Translations under genes and position numbers: made by a program
Shown here: one piece after another, positions 36,119 to 44,977 of the stretch
Layout: each line of letters begins with the position of its first letter
Numbering within the stretch: position 1 is the first letter of the stretch
Source of the DNA: Bordetella genomosp. 10
GTDB taxonomy: Bacteria > Pseudomonadota > Gammaproteobacteria > Burkholderiales > Burkholderiaceae_B
Length of the DNA: 64,000 nucleotides
NCBI RefSeq assembly: GCF_002261225.1
Contig: NZ_NEVM01000005.1
Span: 558,001 to 622,000 of the forward strand
Reading direction: 5' to 3'
Notes under the pieces: model-generated
The model's database searches: none
What the model was told of the DNA's origin: nothing
What the model saw: only the letters and a program-made list of their open reading frames with translations

Positions 36119-37722
36119 TCCGCCGCCGGCGCGCTCGCCGGCTTGCCGACCGCCCGCGCCAGCCTGATCGGCGGCACGCGCCGCACGCCCCACAGGGTCA
36201 GGATGGCGACGACCAGCACCACGATCTGGCCATCGTGGATGGCGCTCACCAGCGATTCGCGGGCGACCTCCAGCAGGGACGCGCCGTTGCTGCCGGCGGC
36301 CGCCACCTGGCCCAGGAAGTCCGACTGGGCCTCGGGGTTGACGAGGATCTGGGGGTCGTCCAACTGCGCCATCCAATGCCCCGCCTGGCTGGCCGCCAGG
36401 GCGGACTCGACGCCGCTGACGTAGCTGTGATTGACCATGGTGCCGACCACCGCCGTGCCTATCATGCCGCCGATCATGCGCAGCGATTGCAGCAGGGCCG
36501 TGGCGATGCCCAGGTGGGCGCGGCCGGCGGTCTGCTGCGCGAACACCGTCAGGTTGGGCATGACGAAGCCCAGGCCCAGGCCGGCCAGCAGCATATAGAT
36601 CGCGATCAAGGCGCGCGGCGTGTAGTGGTGGGTGGTGATCACGCCGGCCGTGGCCAGGCACAGGAGGAAACAGCCCACGTAGAGCATGTGATTGGGATTT
36701 TTGATCCGCGTGACGATGCGGCCGTTGGTGATGCTGCCCACCGTGATGAAGGCCACCATGGGCGTCACCAGCAGGCCGGCGTCCTTGGGCGACAGCCCGA
36801 AGCCGCCCTGCAGCAGCAGCGGCGCGTAGAAGAGGAAGGAAAACATGGTCACGCCCAGCAGCAGGGCCAGCGTGAACAGCGCGGCCAGGCTGGGGTTGCG
36901 GAACATGTCCAGCGGCAGCAGGGGCGAGGCGCAGCGCCGCTCCCAGAAGATCAGCGCGACGAAGGCCAGCACGCTGGCGATGCCCAGCCCGAAGGAGGTG
37001 GCGCTGGCGCCCTGGCTGGGCAGCAGCTCCACCATCAGTTGCAGGCCGCCCAGCGCGATCGCGATCAGCAAGGCGCCCGGCCAGTCCAGCCGGATATTGC
37101 CCTTGCGCTCGCCGTGGCGCAGGTGCGGCAGGTGGCGCACCACGAACCACAGGCCGAGCAGCCCCACCGGCAGGTTGACGTAGAACACCGAGCGCCAGCC
37201 GTAGTATTCCGTGAGATAGCCGCCCAGCGTCGGCCCCACCGCGTTGGCGATGCCGAAGGCCGAGCTGAACATGACCTGCCAGCGCAGGCGCACGTGGGAG
37301 TCGGGGAAAAGATCGGGAATGCAGGCGAAGGCGGTCCCCACCAGCATGCCGCCGCCGACGCCTTGCAGGGCGCGCGCCAGCACCAGGAAAAGCATGCTGT
37401 TGGCCGCGCCGCACAGCACCGACGCCAGCGTGAAGACGACGATGGCGCCCACCACGAACGGCTTGCGGCCGTAGTAGTCCCCCAGGCGCCCGAAGATGGG
37501 AATGGTCACCACGGAGGTCAGCAGATAGGACGTGGCCACCCAGGCGTAGAGGTCGAAACCCTTGAGTTCCGCCACGACCGTGGGCAGCGCCGTGCCGACC
37601 ACCGTCTGGTCGACGGCCACCAGCATGACGACGAAGCACATGCCCAGCATGGCCATCAGGGATTGGCGGAAAGGCAGCACCTGACCGGCCGAATGGGGTG
37701 TAACGGGGGCACGCGGCGCCAT
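36115..37722 (-). CDS. EmrB/QacA (DHA2) family drug efflux MFS transporter
   Basis: A 535-residue transporter with 14 predicted helices. Family motifs are visible: VDQTVVGTALPTV, GRLGDYYGRKP, and motif C-like AVGPTLGGYLTEYYGWRSVFYVNLPVG. It exports toxic compounds by proton antiport. No EmrA-type adaptor is nearby, so it probably works alone across the inner membrane. It is followed by the coupled marR gene. Confidence 0.9.
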   Translation of the reverse strand: MAPRAPVTPHSAGQVLPFRQSLMAMLGMCFVVMLVAVDQTVVGTALPTVVAELKGFDLYAWVATSYLLTSVVTIPIFGRLGDYYGRKPFVVGAIVVFTLASVLCGAANSMLFLVLARALQGVGGGMLVGTAFACIPDLFPDSHVRLRWQVMFSSAFGIANAVGPTLGGYLTEYYGWRSVFYVNLPVGLLGLWFVVRHLPHLRHGERKGNIRLDWPGALLIAIALGGLQLMVELLPSQGASATSFGLGIASVLAFVALIFWERRCASPLLPLDMFRNPSLAALFTLALLLGVTMFSFLFYAPLLLQGGFGLSPKDAGLLVTPMVAFITVGSITNGRIVTRIKNPNHMLYVGCFLLCLATAGVITTHHYTPRALIAIYMLLAGLGLGFVMPNLTVFAQQTAGRAHLGIATALLQSLRMIGGMIGTAVVGTMVNHSYVSGVESALAASQAGHWMAQLDDPQILVNPEAQSDFLGQVAAAGSNGASLLEVARESLVSAIHDGQIVVLVVAILTLWGVRRVPPIRLARAVGKPASAPAAE

Positions 37723-37732
37723 TTATGGACTC

Positions 37733-37752
37733 ATCAATAATTGATTTATCAA
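37733..37752. promoter_or_regulatory. MarR-type operator candidate upstream of efflux operon
   Basis: ATCAA-TAA-TTGAT (37733-37745) overlaps TTGAT-TT-ATCAA (37741-37752), giving two interlocked perfect inverted repeats 10-30 bp before the MFS start. Overlapping dyads of this size and AT content are typical MarR sites. Binding by the operon's own MarR is inferred. Confidence 0.65.
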
Positions 37753-37897
37753 TGATTATTCTAGCGCAGGCCGGAAAGCGGCGGTGCGGACATTCGATCC
37801 GCGGCCCCCGAGGGGGCGCCGGTGGTACAGTGAAAGCCCCTCGCAGCCCGCCGCCGGCGGCCCTGCCCCAGGCAGGCAAGCCGGCGCATCGCGCCCC

Positions 37898-38329
37898 ATG
37901 CTGGATACGCTGGACGATCTCGATCACCGCCTCATCGCCCTCTTGCGCGACGATGGCCGCCTGCCCACCGCCACGCTGGCGAAGAAACTCGGGGTGTCGC
38001 GCGGCACCGTGCAAAACCGCATCGATCGCCTGTTGCGCGGCGGCGTGCTGCTGGGCTTCACCATCCGGCTGCGCAGCGAAGTGGAGATTCCCGCGGTGCG
38101 CGCCATGACGCTGGTCGAGGTGCGCGGCAACGAGACGGACGCCGTGGTCGCGGCATTGCGGCGCCTGCCGGAAGTGGTGGAGGTCCATTCCACCAGCGGG
38201 CGCTGGGACCTCATGGTGGAGATCCGGGTGCGGGACCTGTCCACCTTCGACCGCGTGCTGCGCGACCTGCGCAGCATCAAGGGCATCGCCAACTCCGAAA
38301 CCAATCTGATGCTGGCGCATTACAAGTAA
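37898..38329 (+). CDS. Lrp/AsnC family transcriptional regulator
   Basis: A 143-residue Lrp-type protein: N-terminal HTH (DDLDHRLIALLRDDGRLPTATLAKKLGVSRGTVQNRIDRLLRGGVL) and a C-terminal RAM ligand domain (EVVEVHSTSGRWDLMVEIRV). ATG at 37898. It is divergent from the efflux operon and followed by an IclR gene on the same strand, 127 bp away. The regulated genes are unknown. Confidence 0.88.
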   Translation: MLDTLDDLDHRLIALLRDDGRLPTATLAKKLGVSRGTVQNRIDRLLRGGVLLGFTIRLRSEVEIPAVRAMTLVEVRGNETDAVVAALRRLPEVVEVHSTSGRWDLMVEIRVRDLSTFDRVLRDLRSIKGIANSETNLMLAHYK

Positions 38330-38403
38330 GCAAGGTGACGGCCCTACTCCTCGCCGATATCGCGGGACGGGCCGCATTGACGCTGCAAGACGCCGGCCCT
38401 TAG

Positions 38404-38444
38404 AATGATTTCTTATCCGAACAAATGTTCGGATTCCGATCATT
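38404..38444. promoter_or_regulatory. Long dyad operator before the IclR gene
   Basis: A perfect 20-bp palindrome, ATCCGAACAAATGTTCGGAT (38415-38434), lies inside a wider inverted repeat AATGAT/ATCATT (38404-38409, 38439-38444) with almost the same centre. It ends 13 bp before the iclR start. IclR-family regulators commonly bind such dyads before their own gene. Confidence 0.75.
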
Positions 38445-38456
38445 TCTGCCCGCCCG

Positions 38457-39272
38457 ATGTCCGCCCCCAATCCCAAGAACCAGGTCAATTCCGTTGCCAA
38501 GGCCTTCGCCGTGATCAAGGCCTTCGACGCCACGCTGCCGGCGCTGACCGTCTCGGAGATCGCCGCGCGCGCGGGACTGGACCGCGGCACCGCCTTTCGC
38601 CTGGTCCATACCCTGGAAACGCTGGGCTATGTCCACGCCGTGCCCGACAGCAAGCGCTACCGGCTCGGGCTGAAGTGCCTTGAACTGGGCTATGCCGCGC
38701 TGTCCGGGCGGCAGGACCTGGCGGACCACGCGGAGCCCCTGCTGCGCGCCGCCGTGCCCATCGTCGCCGACGCCGCCTCGCTGGGCGCGCTGGACCAGGG
38801 AGACGTGGTGTATCTGCGCCGCGTGCAGGCCGGCCTGGGCCGCCACAACATGCAGCGCGGGCCCGGCACGCGCATCGGCGCCTATGCCTCCGCGCTGGGG
38901 CACGCCATGCTGGCCTTCCTGCCCCGGGAACAACGGATCGCCGCGCTGGACAGCGCGCCGCGGGTCAAGTTGTCCGAACATACGGTGGTGGAGATGGACG
39001 CGCTGCTGGCGCGCCTGGACGCGGTGCGGGCGCGCGGCTATGCGCTTTCCGACGGCGAGAACGCCTATGGCTTGCGCACCCTGGCCGCGCCGGTGCTGGA
39101 CGCCGACGGCATGCCCGTGGCGGGCATCAGCCTGACCATAGACGCCGGCCGCATGGCCATGGCGGATTTCGAGGCGCTCGCCGCCGCCCGCGTGCGGGAG
39201 ATGGCGCGCGAACTGACCGACGCCGCGAGGCTGTCGGGCGGCGCCATCCGCGCGGTCAGGCCGCCGTCATGA
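38457..39272 (+). CDS. IclR family transcriptional regulator
   Basis: A 271-residue IclR-type protein. Winged HTH at residues 10-75 (SVAKAFAVIKAFDATLPALTVSEIAARAGLDRGTAFRLVHTLETLGYV); GAF-like effector domain with the IGAYASALGHAMLAFLP and GENAYGLRTLAAPVLD signatures. It precedes a HpaI-type aldolase and an aldehyde dehydrogenase on the same strand and probably controls them. An operator-like dyad lies immediately upstream. Confidence 0.9.
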   Translation: MSAPNPKNQVNSVAKAFAVIKAFDATLPALTVSEIAARAGLDRGTAFRLVHTLETLGYVHAVPDSKRYRLGLKCLELGYAALSGRQDLADHAEPLLRAAVPIVADAASLGALDQGDVVYLRRVQAGLGRHNMQRGPGTRIGAYASALGHAMLAFLPREQRIAALDSAPRVKLSEHTVVEMDALLARLDAVRARGYALSDGENAYGLRTLAAPVLDADGMPVAGISLTIDAGRMAMADFEALAAARVREMARELTDAARLSGGAIRAVRPPS

Positions 39273-39314
39273 ACGCCACGAATGTTGCGAACGCCACGAA
39301 CGTTGCGAACGTTG
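39271..39314 (+). repeat. 18-bp tandem repeat at the end of the IclR gene
   Basis: GAACGCCACGAATGTTGC (39271-39288) is followed by a copy with one change (39289-39306) and a partial third copy (GAACGTTG). It starts on the IclR stop codon and fills the leader before the aldolase gene (ATG 39346). It may affect mRNA coupling between the genes. Confidence 0.75.
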
Positions 39315-39345
39315 TACCCCTGGGTTTTCCACCGCGAGGATAGAC

Positions 39346-40110
39346 ATGGAATTGCGTACCAACCGTTTCAAGCGCGATCTCGGCCGCCGCCAGCAGATCG
39401 GGATGTTCTCCACCCTGGGCGGCGCCGTCACCACGGAAGTCTTCGGCGCCTGCGGCTTCGACTGGATCCTGCTCGACACCGAACATTCGCCCAATGAACT
39501 CCCGGACCTGATCCACCAGATGCAGGCGCTGGCCGCGCTGGACGTCAATGCCATCGTGCGGCCCGCCTGGTCGGACATGGTGCTGGTCAAGCGCATCCTC
39601 GACGCGGGCGCTCAGACGCTGCTGTTCCCCTACATCCAGAACGCGGAGGAAGCGGCCGCGGCCGTCAGCTATACGCGCTATCCGCCGCATGGCGTGCGGG
39701 GCGTCTCGGGCAGTTCGCGCGCCGCGGCCTATGGCCTGATCCCGGGCTATTTCAACAAGATCGAGAACGAGATCTGCGTGCTGGTGCAGATCGAGACCGC
39801 CGAAGGCCTGAAGAACCTGGAGGCGATCGCCGACGTTCCCGGCGTCGACGGGGTGTTCATCGGCCCGGCCGACCTGTCCGCCTCGCTGGGCCACCTGGGC
39901 AACGCCACGCACCCGGAGGTGCAGGCCGCGCTGGACGACGCCTTCGCGCGCCTGCAGGCCAAGGGAAAGCCGTCCGGCTACCTGACCACCCGCGAGGACG
40001 ACGCGGCGCGCCGCCTGGCCCAGGGCGTGAGCTTCGTCGGCGCCGCCACCGACACCTCCATCATCACCAGCGCGACCACCGGCCTGCTGGGCCGGCTGCG
40101 CCAGCGTTGA
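39346..40110 (+). CDS. HpcH/HpaI-type class II aldolase
   Basis: A 254-residue divalent-metal aldolase of the HpaI/RhmA group, cleaving 2-keto-3-deoxy acids to pyruvate and an aldehyde. Catalytic His47 is in DTEHSPNE. Metal ligands Glu150 (QIETAEG) and Asp176 (GPADLSAS) are present. It lies 19 bp before an aldehyde dehydrogenase, which could oxidise the released aldehyde; both follow the IclR gene. Confidence 0.9.
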   Translation: MELRTNRFKRDLGRRQQIGMFSTLGGAVTTEVFGACGFDWILLDTEHSPNELPDLIHQMQALAALDVNAIVRPAWSDMVLVKRILDAGAQTLLFPYIQNAEEAAAAVSYTRYPPHGVRGVSGSSRAAAYGLIPGYFNKIENEICVLVQIETAEGLKNLEAIADVPGVDGVFIGPADLSASLGHLGNATHPEVQAALDDAFARLQAKGKPSGYLTTREDDAARRLAQGVSFVGAATDTSIITSATTGLLGRLRQR

Positions 40111-40128
40111 ACGCGGAGCGAACCCACC

Positions 40129-41577
40129 ATGAAAGATGCTGCCCACTCCTATCCCGAACTGGCCCTGCTGATCGACGGCGAGTGGCTGGACGCCGCCGGC
40201 CGCCCCGGCCGCACCATCGCCAATCCCGCCACCGGCGCGGCCCTGGGCGCCCTGCCCTATGCCAGCGGGGCGGACCTGGCGCGCGCGCTGGCCGCCGCCG
40301 AACGCGCCATGGTCCAGTGGCGCGCGGTGTCCGCCTACGATCGCGCGGTCATCCTTAACCGCGCCGCGGCCCTGCTGCGCGAGCGCTGCGAAGCCATCGC
40401 CACGGCGCTCACGCTCGAACAAGGCAAACCCCTGGCCGAAGCGCGCGGAGAAATCCTGACCGCGGCCGACATCTTCGCGTGGAACGCGGAGGAAGGCCGG
40501 CGCGCGTATGGCCGCATCGTGCCGTCGCGCACGCCGGGCCAGCGCAATATGGTCGTCAAGGAGCCGATCGGCGTCGTGGCCGCCTTCGCGCCCTGGAACT
40601 TCCCCGCCGCCACGGCGGCGCGCAAGATCGCCGGTTCGCTGGCGGCCGGGTGCGCCTGCATCATCAAGCCCGCCGAGGAAACGCCCGCCACCGCGCTGGC
40701 GCTGGCGCGCGCGCTGGTCGACGCGGGACTGCCGGCCGGCGTGCTGAACGTGGTGTTCGGCGAACCGGCGGACGTGTCCGGCTACCTGCTTCGCTCGCCC
40801 ATCGTGCGCAAGGTGTCCTTCACCGGATCGACAGCGGTGGGCGTCCAACTGACCACGCTCGCCGCCGCGGACGTCAAGCGCTGCACCATGGAACTGGGCG
40901 GCCACGCGCCGGTCATCGTCTGCGACGACGTCGACCCGCAAGAAGCCGCCGCGCTGGCCGTCGCCGCCAAGTACCGCAATGCCGGCCAGATCTGCGTCGC
41001 GCCGACACGCTTCTACGTGCAGGAAGGCATTTTCGACGCTTTCGCCGAAGCGTTCGCCCAGGCGGCCGCCGCCCTGGTCGTGGGCAACGGCCTGGACGCG
41101 GCGACGCAAATGGGCCCGCTGGCCAATCCGCGCCGCATCGCCGCCATGGAAACCTTGACGGCCGAGGCCGTGTCGCTGGGCGGAAAGTGCCTGACCGGCG
41201 GCAAGCGCCTGCCGGGCGCCGGCCACTTCTACGCGCCCACGGTGCTGGCCGAGGTGCCGGAACAGGCGCGCATCATGAACGAAGAGCCTTTCGGGCCGGT
41301 AGCCATACTCAATCGCTACGCGGAACTACCCGACGCCTTGCGCGCGGCCAACCGCCTGCGCTACGGCCTGGCCGCCTATGCGCACACGCACGACGCGCGC
41401 CGCGCGCAGCAGATCGCCGACGGCATCCAGGCCGGCACCGTGGGCCTGAACACCTATACGGTGACCCAGACCGAAATGCCTTTCGGCGGCATGGACCATA
41501 GCGGCGACGGGAAGGAAGGCGGCATCGAAGGCCTGGATGGCTATCTGCTCACCAAGATGGTCATGCATCTGCCGTAA
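40129..41577 (+). CDS. NAD(P)-dependent aldehyde dehydrogenase (succinate-semialdehyde type)
   Basis: A 482-residue aldehyde dehydrogenase. Catalytic Cys289 (AGQICVAPTR), general base Glu255 (MELGGHAPV) and oxyanion Asn157 (APWNFPAAT) are intact. FTGSTAVGVQL is the cofactor loop. Sequence style is closest to succinate- or glutarate-semialdehyde dehydrogenases. Paired with the aldolase it probably oxidises the aldehyde product. It overlaps the convergent ornithine cyclodeaminase gene by 17 bp. Confidence 0.9.
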   Translation: MKDAAHSYPELALLIDGEWLDAAGRPGRTIANPATGAALGALPYASGADLARALAAAERAMVQWRAVSAYDRAVILNRAAALLRERCEAIATALTLEQGKPLAEARGEILTAADIFAWNAEEGRRAYGRIVPSRTPGQRNMVVKEPIGVVAAFAPWNFPAATAARKIAGSLAAGCACIIKPAEETPATALALARALVDAGLPAGVLNVVFGEPADVSGYLLRSPIVRKVSFTGSTAVGVQLTTLAAADVKRCTMELGGHAPVIVCDDVDPQEAAALAVAAKYRNAGQICVAPTRFYVQEGIFDAFAEAFAQAAAALVVGNGLDAATQMGPLANPRRIAAMETLTAEAVSLGGKCLTGGKRLPGAGHFYAPTVLAEVPEQARIMNEEPFGPVAILNRYAELPDALRAANRLRYGLAAYAHTHDARRAQQIADGIQAGTVGLNTYTVTQTEMPFGGMDHSGDGKEGGIEGLDGYLLTKMVMHLP

Positions 41578-42637
41578 TGCGCGGCGCTTCGCCCGGATGC
41601 GCGGCAGGATCCGCCGGGTCCGCCAGCGTGGCGCCGAACAGGTCCTTGGGGTCGCCGGGAGGCGGCACCAGTTGCACCAGGGTGCCGATCCCCCGCGCCC
41701 GCGCCAGGCGATCCAGGTAGCACAGCGCGGAATAGTCCTCCAGCGCGAAGCCCACGGAATCGAAGACGGTGACCTGCCGGTCGGATTCACGCCCGGCGGC
41801 GCTGCCGTCCAGCACGCGCCACAGTTCGACCACGGGGAAGTCCGCCGGCATTTGCTGGATCTCGCCCTCGATGCGAGATTGCGGCTCGTACTCCACCACC
41901 ACGCGCGCCGCGCGCAGGATGTCGGCATGCAATTCGGTCTTGCCGGGACAGTCCCCGCCCACCGCATTGACATGCATGCCCGGTTCGATCATTTCCGGCG
42001 TGAGGATGGTGGCGCGGGTCTTGTCCGCCGTGAGCGTGGTGACGATATCGGCGCCGCGCACGGCCTGCGCCGTCGAGGCCGCGCAGGACACCGCCAGCGC
42101 GGGCGCCGCCCGCGCGAGATTGCGCCGCAGCCGGGCCGTGGCGGCGGGGTCGACGTCGTAGAGGCGGACCTCCTCGATACCCAGCAGGGTATGGAAGGCG
42201 ATGGCCTGGAACTCGCTCTGGGCGCCGTTGCCGATGAGCGCCATGCGCGCCGGCCGCGGCCGCGCCAGGACCCGCGCCGCCATGGCGGAAGTGGCGGCGG
42301 TGCGCAGCGCCGTCATCAGGGTCAGTTCGGACAGCAGGCGCGGATAACCCGTATCGACGTCGGCCAGCGCGCCGAAGGCCATGACGGTGGGCAGGCCGGC
42401 GGCCGGGTTGTACGGGTGTCCGTTGACGTACTTGAACGCGTAACGGGTCCGGTCGGACACCGGCATGAGCTCGATCACGCCGCGCGCCGAGTGCGTGGCG
42501 ACGCGCGGCGTCTTGTCGAAGTCGTTCCAGCGCAGATAGTCGGCCTCGATGGCGGCCGCGAGTTCGGCCATGAAACGGCCGGCGCCCATGGCGCGGACCA
42601 GCGCGGAAAGCTGAGGAAGATCGATGAAGCGGGTCAT
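41561..42637 (-). CDS. Ornithine cyclodeaminase family protein
   Basis: A 358-residue member of the ornithine cyclodeaminase/mu-crystallin family. The substrate-side N-terminus has RWNDFDKTPRVATHS; the Rossmann motif is LIGNGAQSEFQ; HVNAVGGDCPGKTEL closes the NAD site. The last features match true ornithine cyclodeaminases (ornithine to proline plus ammonia). The start is the ATG at 42637, with AAGAGAG before it. A small inverted repeat (42737-42756) lies upstream. Confidence 0.88.
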   Translation of the reverse strand: MTRFIDLPQLSALVRAMGAGRFMAELAAAIEADYLRWNDFDKTPRVATHSARGVIELMPVSDRTRYAFKYVNGHPYNPAAGLPTVMAFGALADVDTGYPRLLSELTLMTALRTAATSAMAARVLARPRPARMALIGNGAQSEFQAIAFHTLLGIEEVRLYDVDPAATARLRRNLARAAPALAVSCAASTAQAVRGADIVTTLTADKTRATILTPEMIEPGMHVNAVGGDCPGKTELHADILRAARVVVEYEPQSRIEGEIQQMPADFPVVELWRVLDGSAAGRESDRQVTVFDSVGFALEDYSALCYLDRLARARGIGTLVQLVPPPGDPKDLFGATLADPADPAAHPGEAPRITADA

Positions 42638-43059
42638 GGCAGGCTCTCTTTTTTGGCGACCGCATGGGCGTGGAATACGAGGAGTGCCCGGATGCGGGAG
42701 ACGCCCCACCATGATGCGCGAGCCCGGAAATAACGAATAGACAGAGAATTGACTATCTTTCCAATACAACCTGTCAGATCGTCATCAAAAACTGGCGTTT
42801 AGTTAAAAAACAGCGCGCTTTTGCGGAAACACGCATCCCCGGCGCGTCTTGGCGCATGGGGCTGCGCCCAATTGCCTTCGATCCCGATATCGGCCTGAAG
42901 CGCATCCATGGCCGGCCCGTTCTTACATGCGCATGCCATGGACGTAAAACGCCGCCGGAATCCAGCTTGCGTGGATTGCGGCGGCGAAATGGTGCGTTCA
43001 CTCGGCGGCCCTGCCTGGTCAAACCCAGCGCCTATCCCCCAGGCGGCAGGCCTTTTCGA
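42638..43059. other. Intergenic region between ornithine cyclodeaminase and D,D-carboxypeptidase genes
   Basis: 422 bp without a supported gene. It holds an imperfect dyad, ATAGACA-N6-TGACTAT (42737-42756), about 100 bp before the cyclodeaminase start, possibly its operator. An AT-rich stretch lies at about 42745-42815. An 82-codon minus-strand frame (42774-43022) is strongly Arg-rich and has no ribosome-binding site; I do not count it as a gene. Confidence 0.4.
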
Positions 43060-44394
43060 TCAGGCGGCGGGCTTGTCGCCCCCCATCATTTCGTGCACCC
43101 ACAGCTTGACGCCATCCCAGCCACGGCCGAAGAAGCCCGCTTCCTCCACGGGCTCCAGCGCGCGCACCGGGAAATTCGCCACCGCCTTGTCGTCGAGCAT
43201 GACGTTGACGCGGCCCACGGTATCGTCCTTTTGCAGCGGGGCGATGAGCGGATGGTCCTGCGGCGCCAGCGCCGGCTTCAGGCGGGTGGCCCAAGGGCGC
43301 GGCACGGTGACGTACACGTCCTGCTCGAAGCCGATCTTCACCGCGTCCTGCTTGCCCTTCCACACCTGCGGCGTAGCCAGCACCTGCCCCTTGGCGTACA
43401 GCTTCAAGGTCTCGAAATTGCCGAAGCCCCAGTTCAACAACTGCCCCGTCTCGGCCGTGCGGGCCTTTTCCGAAGACGTGCCCATGACCACGGAGATCAG
43501 GCGGCGCGGGCCCGACGCGCCCGGCCGCACCGCCGAGACGATCATGCAGTAGCCGGCGGCCTCGGTATGCCCGGTCTTCCCGCCGTCGACCGAGGGATCG
43601 ATCCACAGCATGCGGTTGCGATTGGGCTGCGTGATGTTGTTGTAGCGGAAGGACTTCTGCGAGTCATAGCGCACGTACATATCCGGAAAGTCCTGGATCA
43701 GGCGCCCCGCCAGCCTGGCCAGGTCGGCGGCGGTCGAATACGTCTGGGGATCCGGCAAGCCGTGCGGGCTGTTGAAATGCGTGTGCGCCAGCCCCATGGC
43801 CTGCGCTTCCTCGTTCATCTTCTGCACGAAGGCCTCTTCCGAGCCGGCGGACGCCTCGGCCAGCGCCACCGCCGCGTCGTTGCCGGACTGGATCAGGAGG
43901 CCCGACAGCAGGTCGTCGATGCTGACCTGCTTGCCCGGCTCGATGAACATCTTGGAACTGCCCGGCGCCACCTTCCAGGCATGCTCCGAGACCGTCACCA
44001 TCTGGTCCAGCTTCAAGGCGTGGTCGCGCAGGCCGCGGAAGATCAGATAGGCCGTCATGATCTTGGTCAGCGAGGCCGGCTCGACGCGCTCGTCCGCGTT
44101 GCGCGACGCGATCACGGCGCCGCTGGTCTGGTCCAGCAGCAGCCAGGACTTGGCGTCCAGCGCCGGCAGCGGCGCGGTGTTGGCGTCGTTCGGAATGCCG
44201 AAGACCGGCGGCGGGCCGTTGTCGACGACCGGCGCGGCCTCGGCGGCCGGCGCCGATTTCGCCGGCTTGGCGGCTTTTTCGGTCTTGTGGGTCTTATGGG
44301 ACGTCGTGGCCGTTGCCTGTGCCGGCAAGGCGAGCGAGACGGAAAGACAGATGGCGTTCAGGGAAAACAGGGCTGCAGCAGTGCGGTTCTTCAT
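43060..44394 (-). CDS. D-alanyl-D-alanine carboxypeptidase (PBP5/6 family)
   Basis: A 444-residue penicillin-binding carboxypeptidase that trims peptidoglycan pentapeptides in the periplasm. Signal peptide (about residues 1-28), an unusual Lys/Ala-rich linker (33-56), then the peptidase S11 domain with SLTK (Ser108, Lys111), SGN (170-172) and KTG (273-275). The C-terminal beta domain carries the PBP5-C fold and ends in GWDGVKLWVHEMMGG, a possible amphipathic membrane anchor. The ATG at 44394 gives a proper signal peptide. Confidence 0.93.
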   Translation of the reverse strand: MKNRTAAALFSLNAICLSVSLALPAQATATTSHKTHKTEKAAKPAKSAPAAEAAPVVDNGPPPVFGIPNDANTAPLPALDAKSWLLLDQTSGAVIASRNADERVEPASLTKIMTAYLIFRGLRDHALKLDQMVTVSEHAWKVAPGSSKMFIEPGKQVSIDDLLSGLLIQSGNDAAVALAEASAGSEEAFVQKMNEEAQAMGLAHTHFNSPHGLPDPQTYSTAADLARLAGRLIQDFPDMYVRYDSQKSFRYNNITQPNRNRMLWIDPSVDGGKTGHTEAAGYCMIVSAVRPGASGPRRLISVVMGTSSEKARTAETGQLLNWGFGNFETLKLYAKGQVLATPQVWKGKQDAVKIGFEQDVYVTVPRPWATRLKPALAPQDHPLIAPLQKDDTVGRVNVMLDDKAVANFPVRALEPVEEAGFFGRGWDGVKLWVHEMMGGDKPAA

Positions 44395-44618
44395 AAGGGC
44401 GATGGGCGTCTCTATCTCTATGTGTCCGGTCTTACGGGTGGCTGACCGCCCGCGGCGCGCGCATGGCAAGCGCTCGCGCGTCGAGCCGTGCGTGCTCCTT
44501 AGGCCGCAAAACCGGCCGCAAGTTCACATGACCGAAGGTCGCATCATACCTGCGCCTTAGTACGCCCATCGGATAGGCGGGCCCCATGGGGACGTCTAGA
44601 CTGTTTGAACACAACGAG

Positions 44619-44660
44619 CCGGCACAGCCGGACTAGTCCGCTGAAGCACTGCGACAGTGC
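44619..44660 (+). other. Three consecutive hairpins in the leader of a small gene
   Basis: CCGGC-ACA-GCCGG (44619-44631), GGACTAGTCC (44630-44639) and GCACTG-CGA-CAGTGC (44646-44660) are all perfect and nearly contiguous. They lie 40-80 bp before the ATG at 44700, inside the 305-bp gap 44395-44699. This could be a structured 5' leader. The rest of the gap shows only the carboxypeptidase promoter region, which I cannot define. Confidence 0.4.
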
Positions 44661-44699
44661 GGCGCGACGCGCGGGTAGCGGGATGGGACAGGAGACACC

Positions 44700-44939
44700 A
44701 TGACTGCGACCATTTGGGAAATCTCGGTCTGTGAAAACGGCGCGAAGTTCTGGCTGGAGGATGGCCGGCGCTATGTGGTCTGCCTATGCAGCGCGGAGGT
44801 GCTGCGCAAGGTGGAGGCGCGGACCGGGCTGACCGGCTGCGCGGCCCTGCGCGCGGCGGAGGGAGAATTGATCCAGGAAGCGCACCAGCGCCTGCTCGAT
44901 CACGAAACGCCGCCCTTGCGGCTGCAATATCACGACTAG
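44700..44939 (+). CDS. Small hypothetical protein
   Basis: A 79-residue soluble protein (MTATIWEISVCENGAKFWLEDGRRYVVCLCSAEVLRKVEARTG start), preceded by GGAG. It has a beta-rich first half and a helical second half, with three cysteines. No family recognised. It converges with a small membrane-protein gene. Confidence 0.6.
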   Translation: MTATIWEISVCENGAKFWLEDGRRYVVCLCSAEVLRKVEARTGLTGCAALRAAEGELIQEAHQRLLDHETPPLRLQYHD

Positions 44940-44977
44940 CGTCGTATCGCCGTGGGATAGCGCCGGACGGCGGGCCT

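Noticed and set aside
39256..41226. 656-codon minus-strand frame opposite the aldolase and aldehyde dehydrogenase
   Set aside because: Antisense shadow; its ATFVAF repeats come from the 18-bp DNA repeat at 39271-39314.
42774..43022. 82-codon minus-strand frame in the gap before the carboxypeptidase
   Set aside because: Arg-rich random composition, no ribosome-binding site, no family resemblance.
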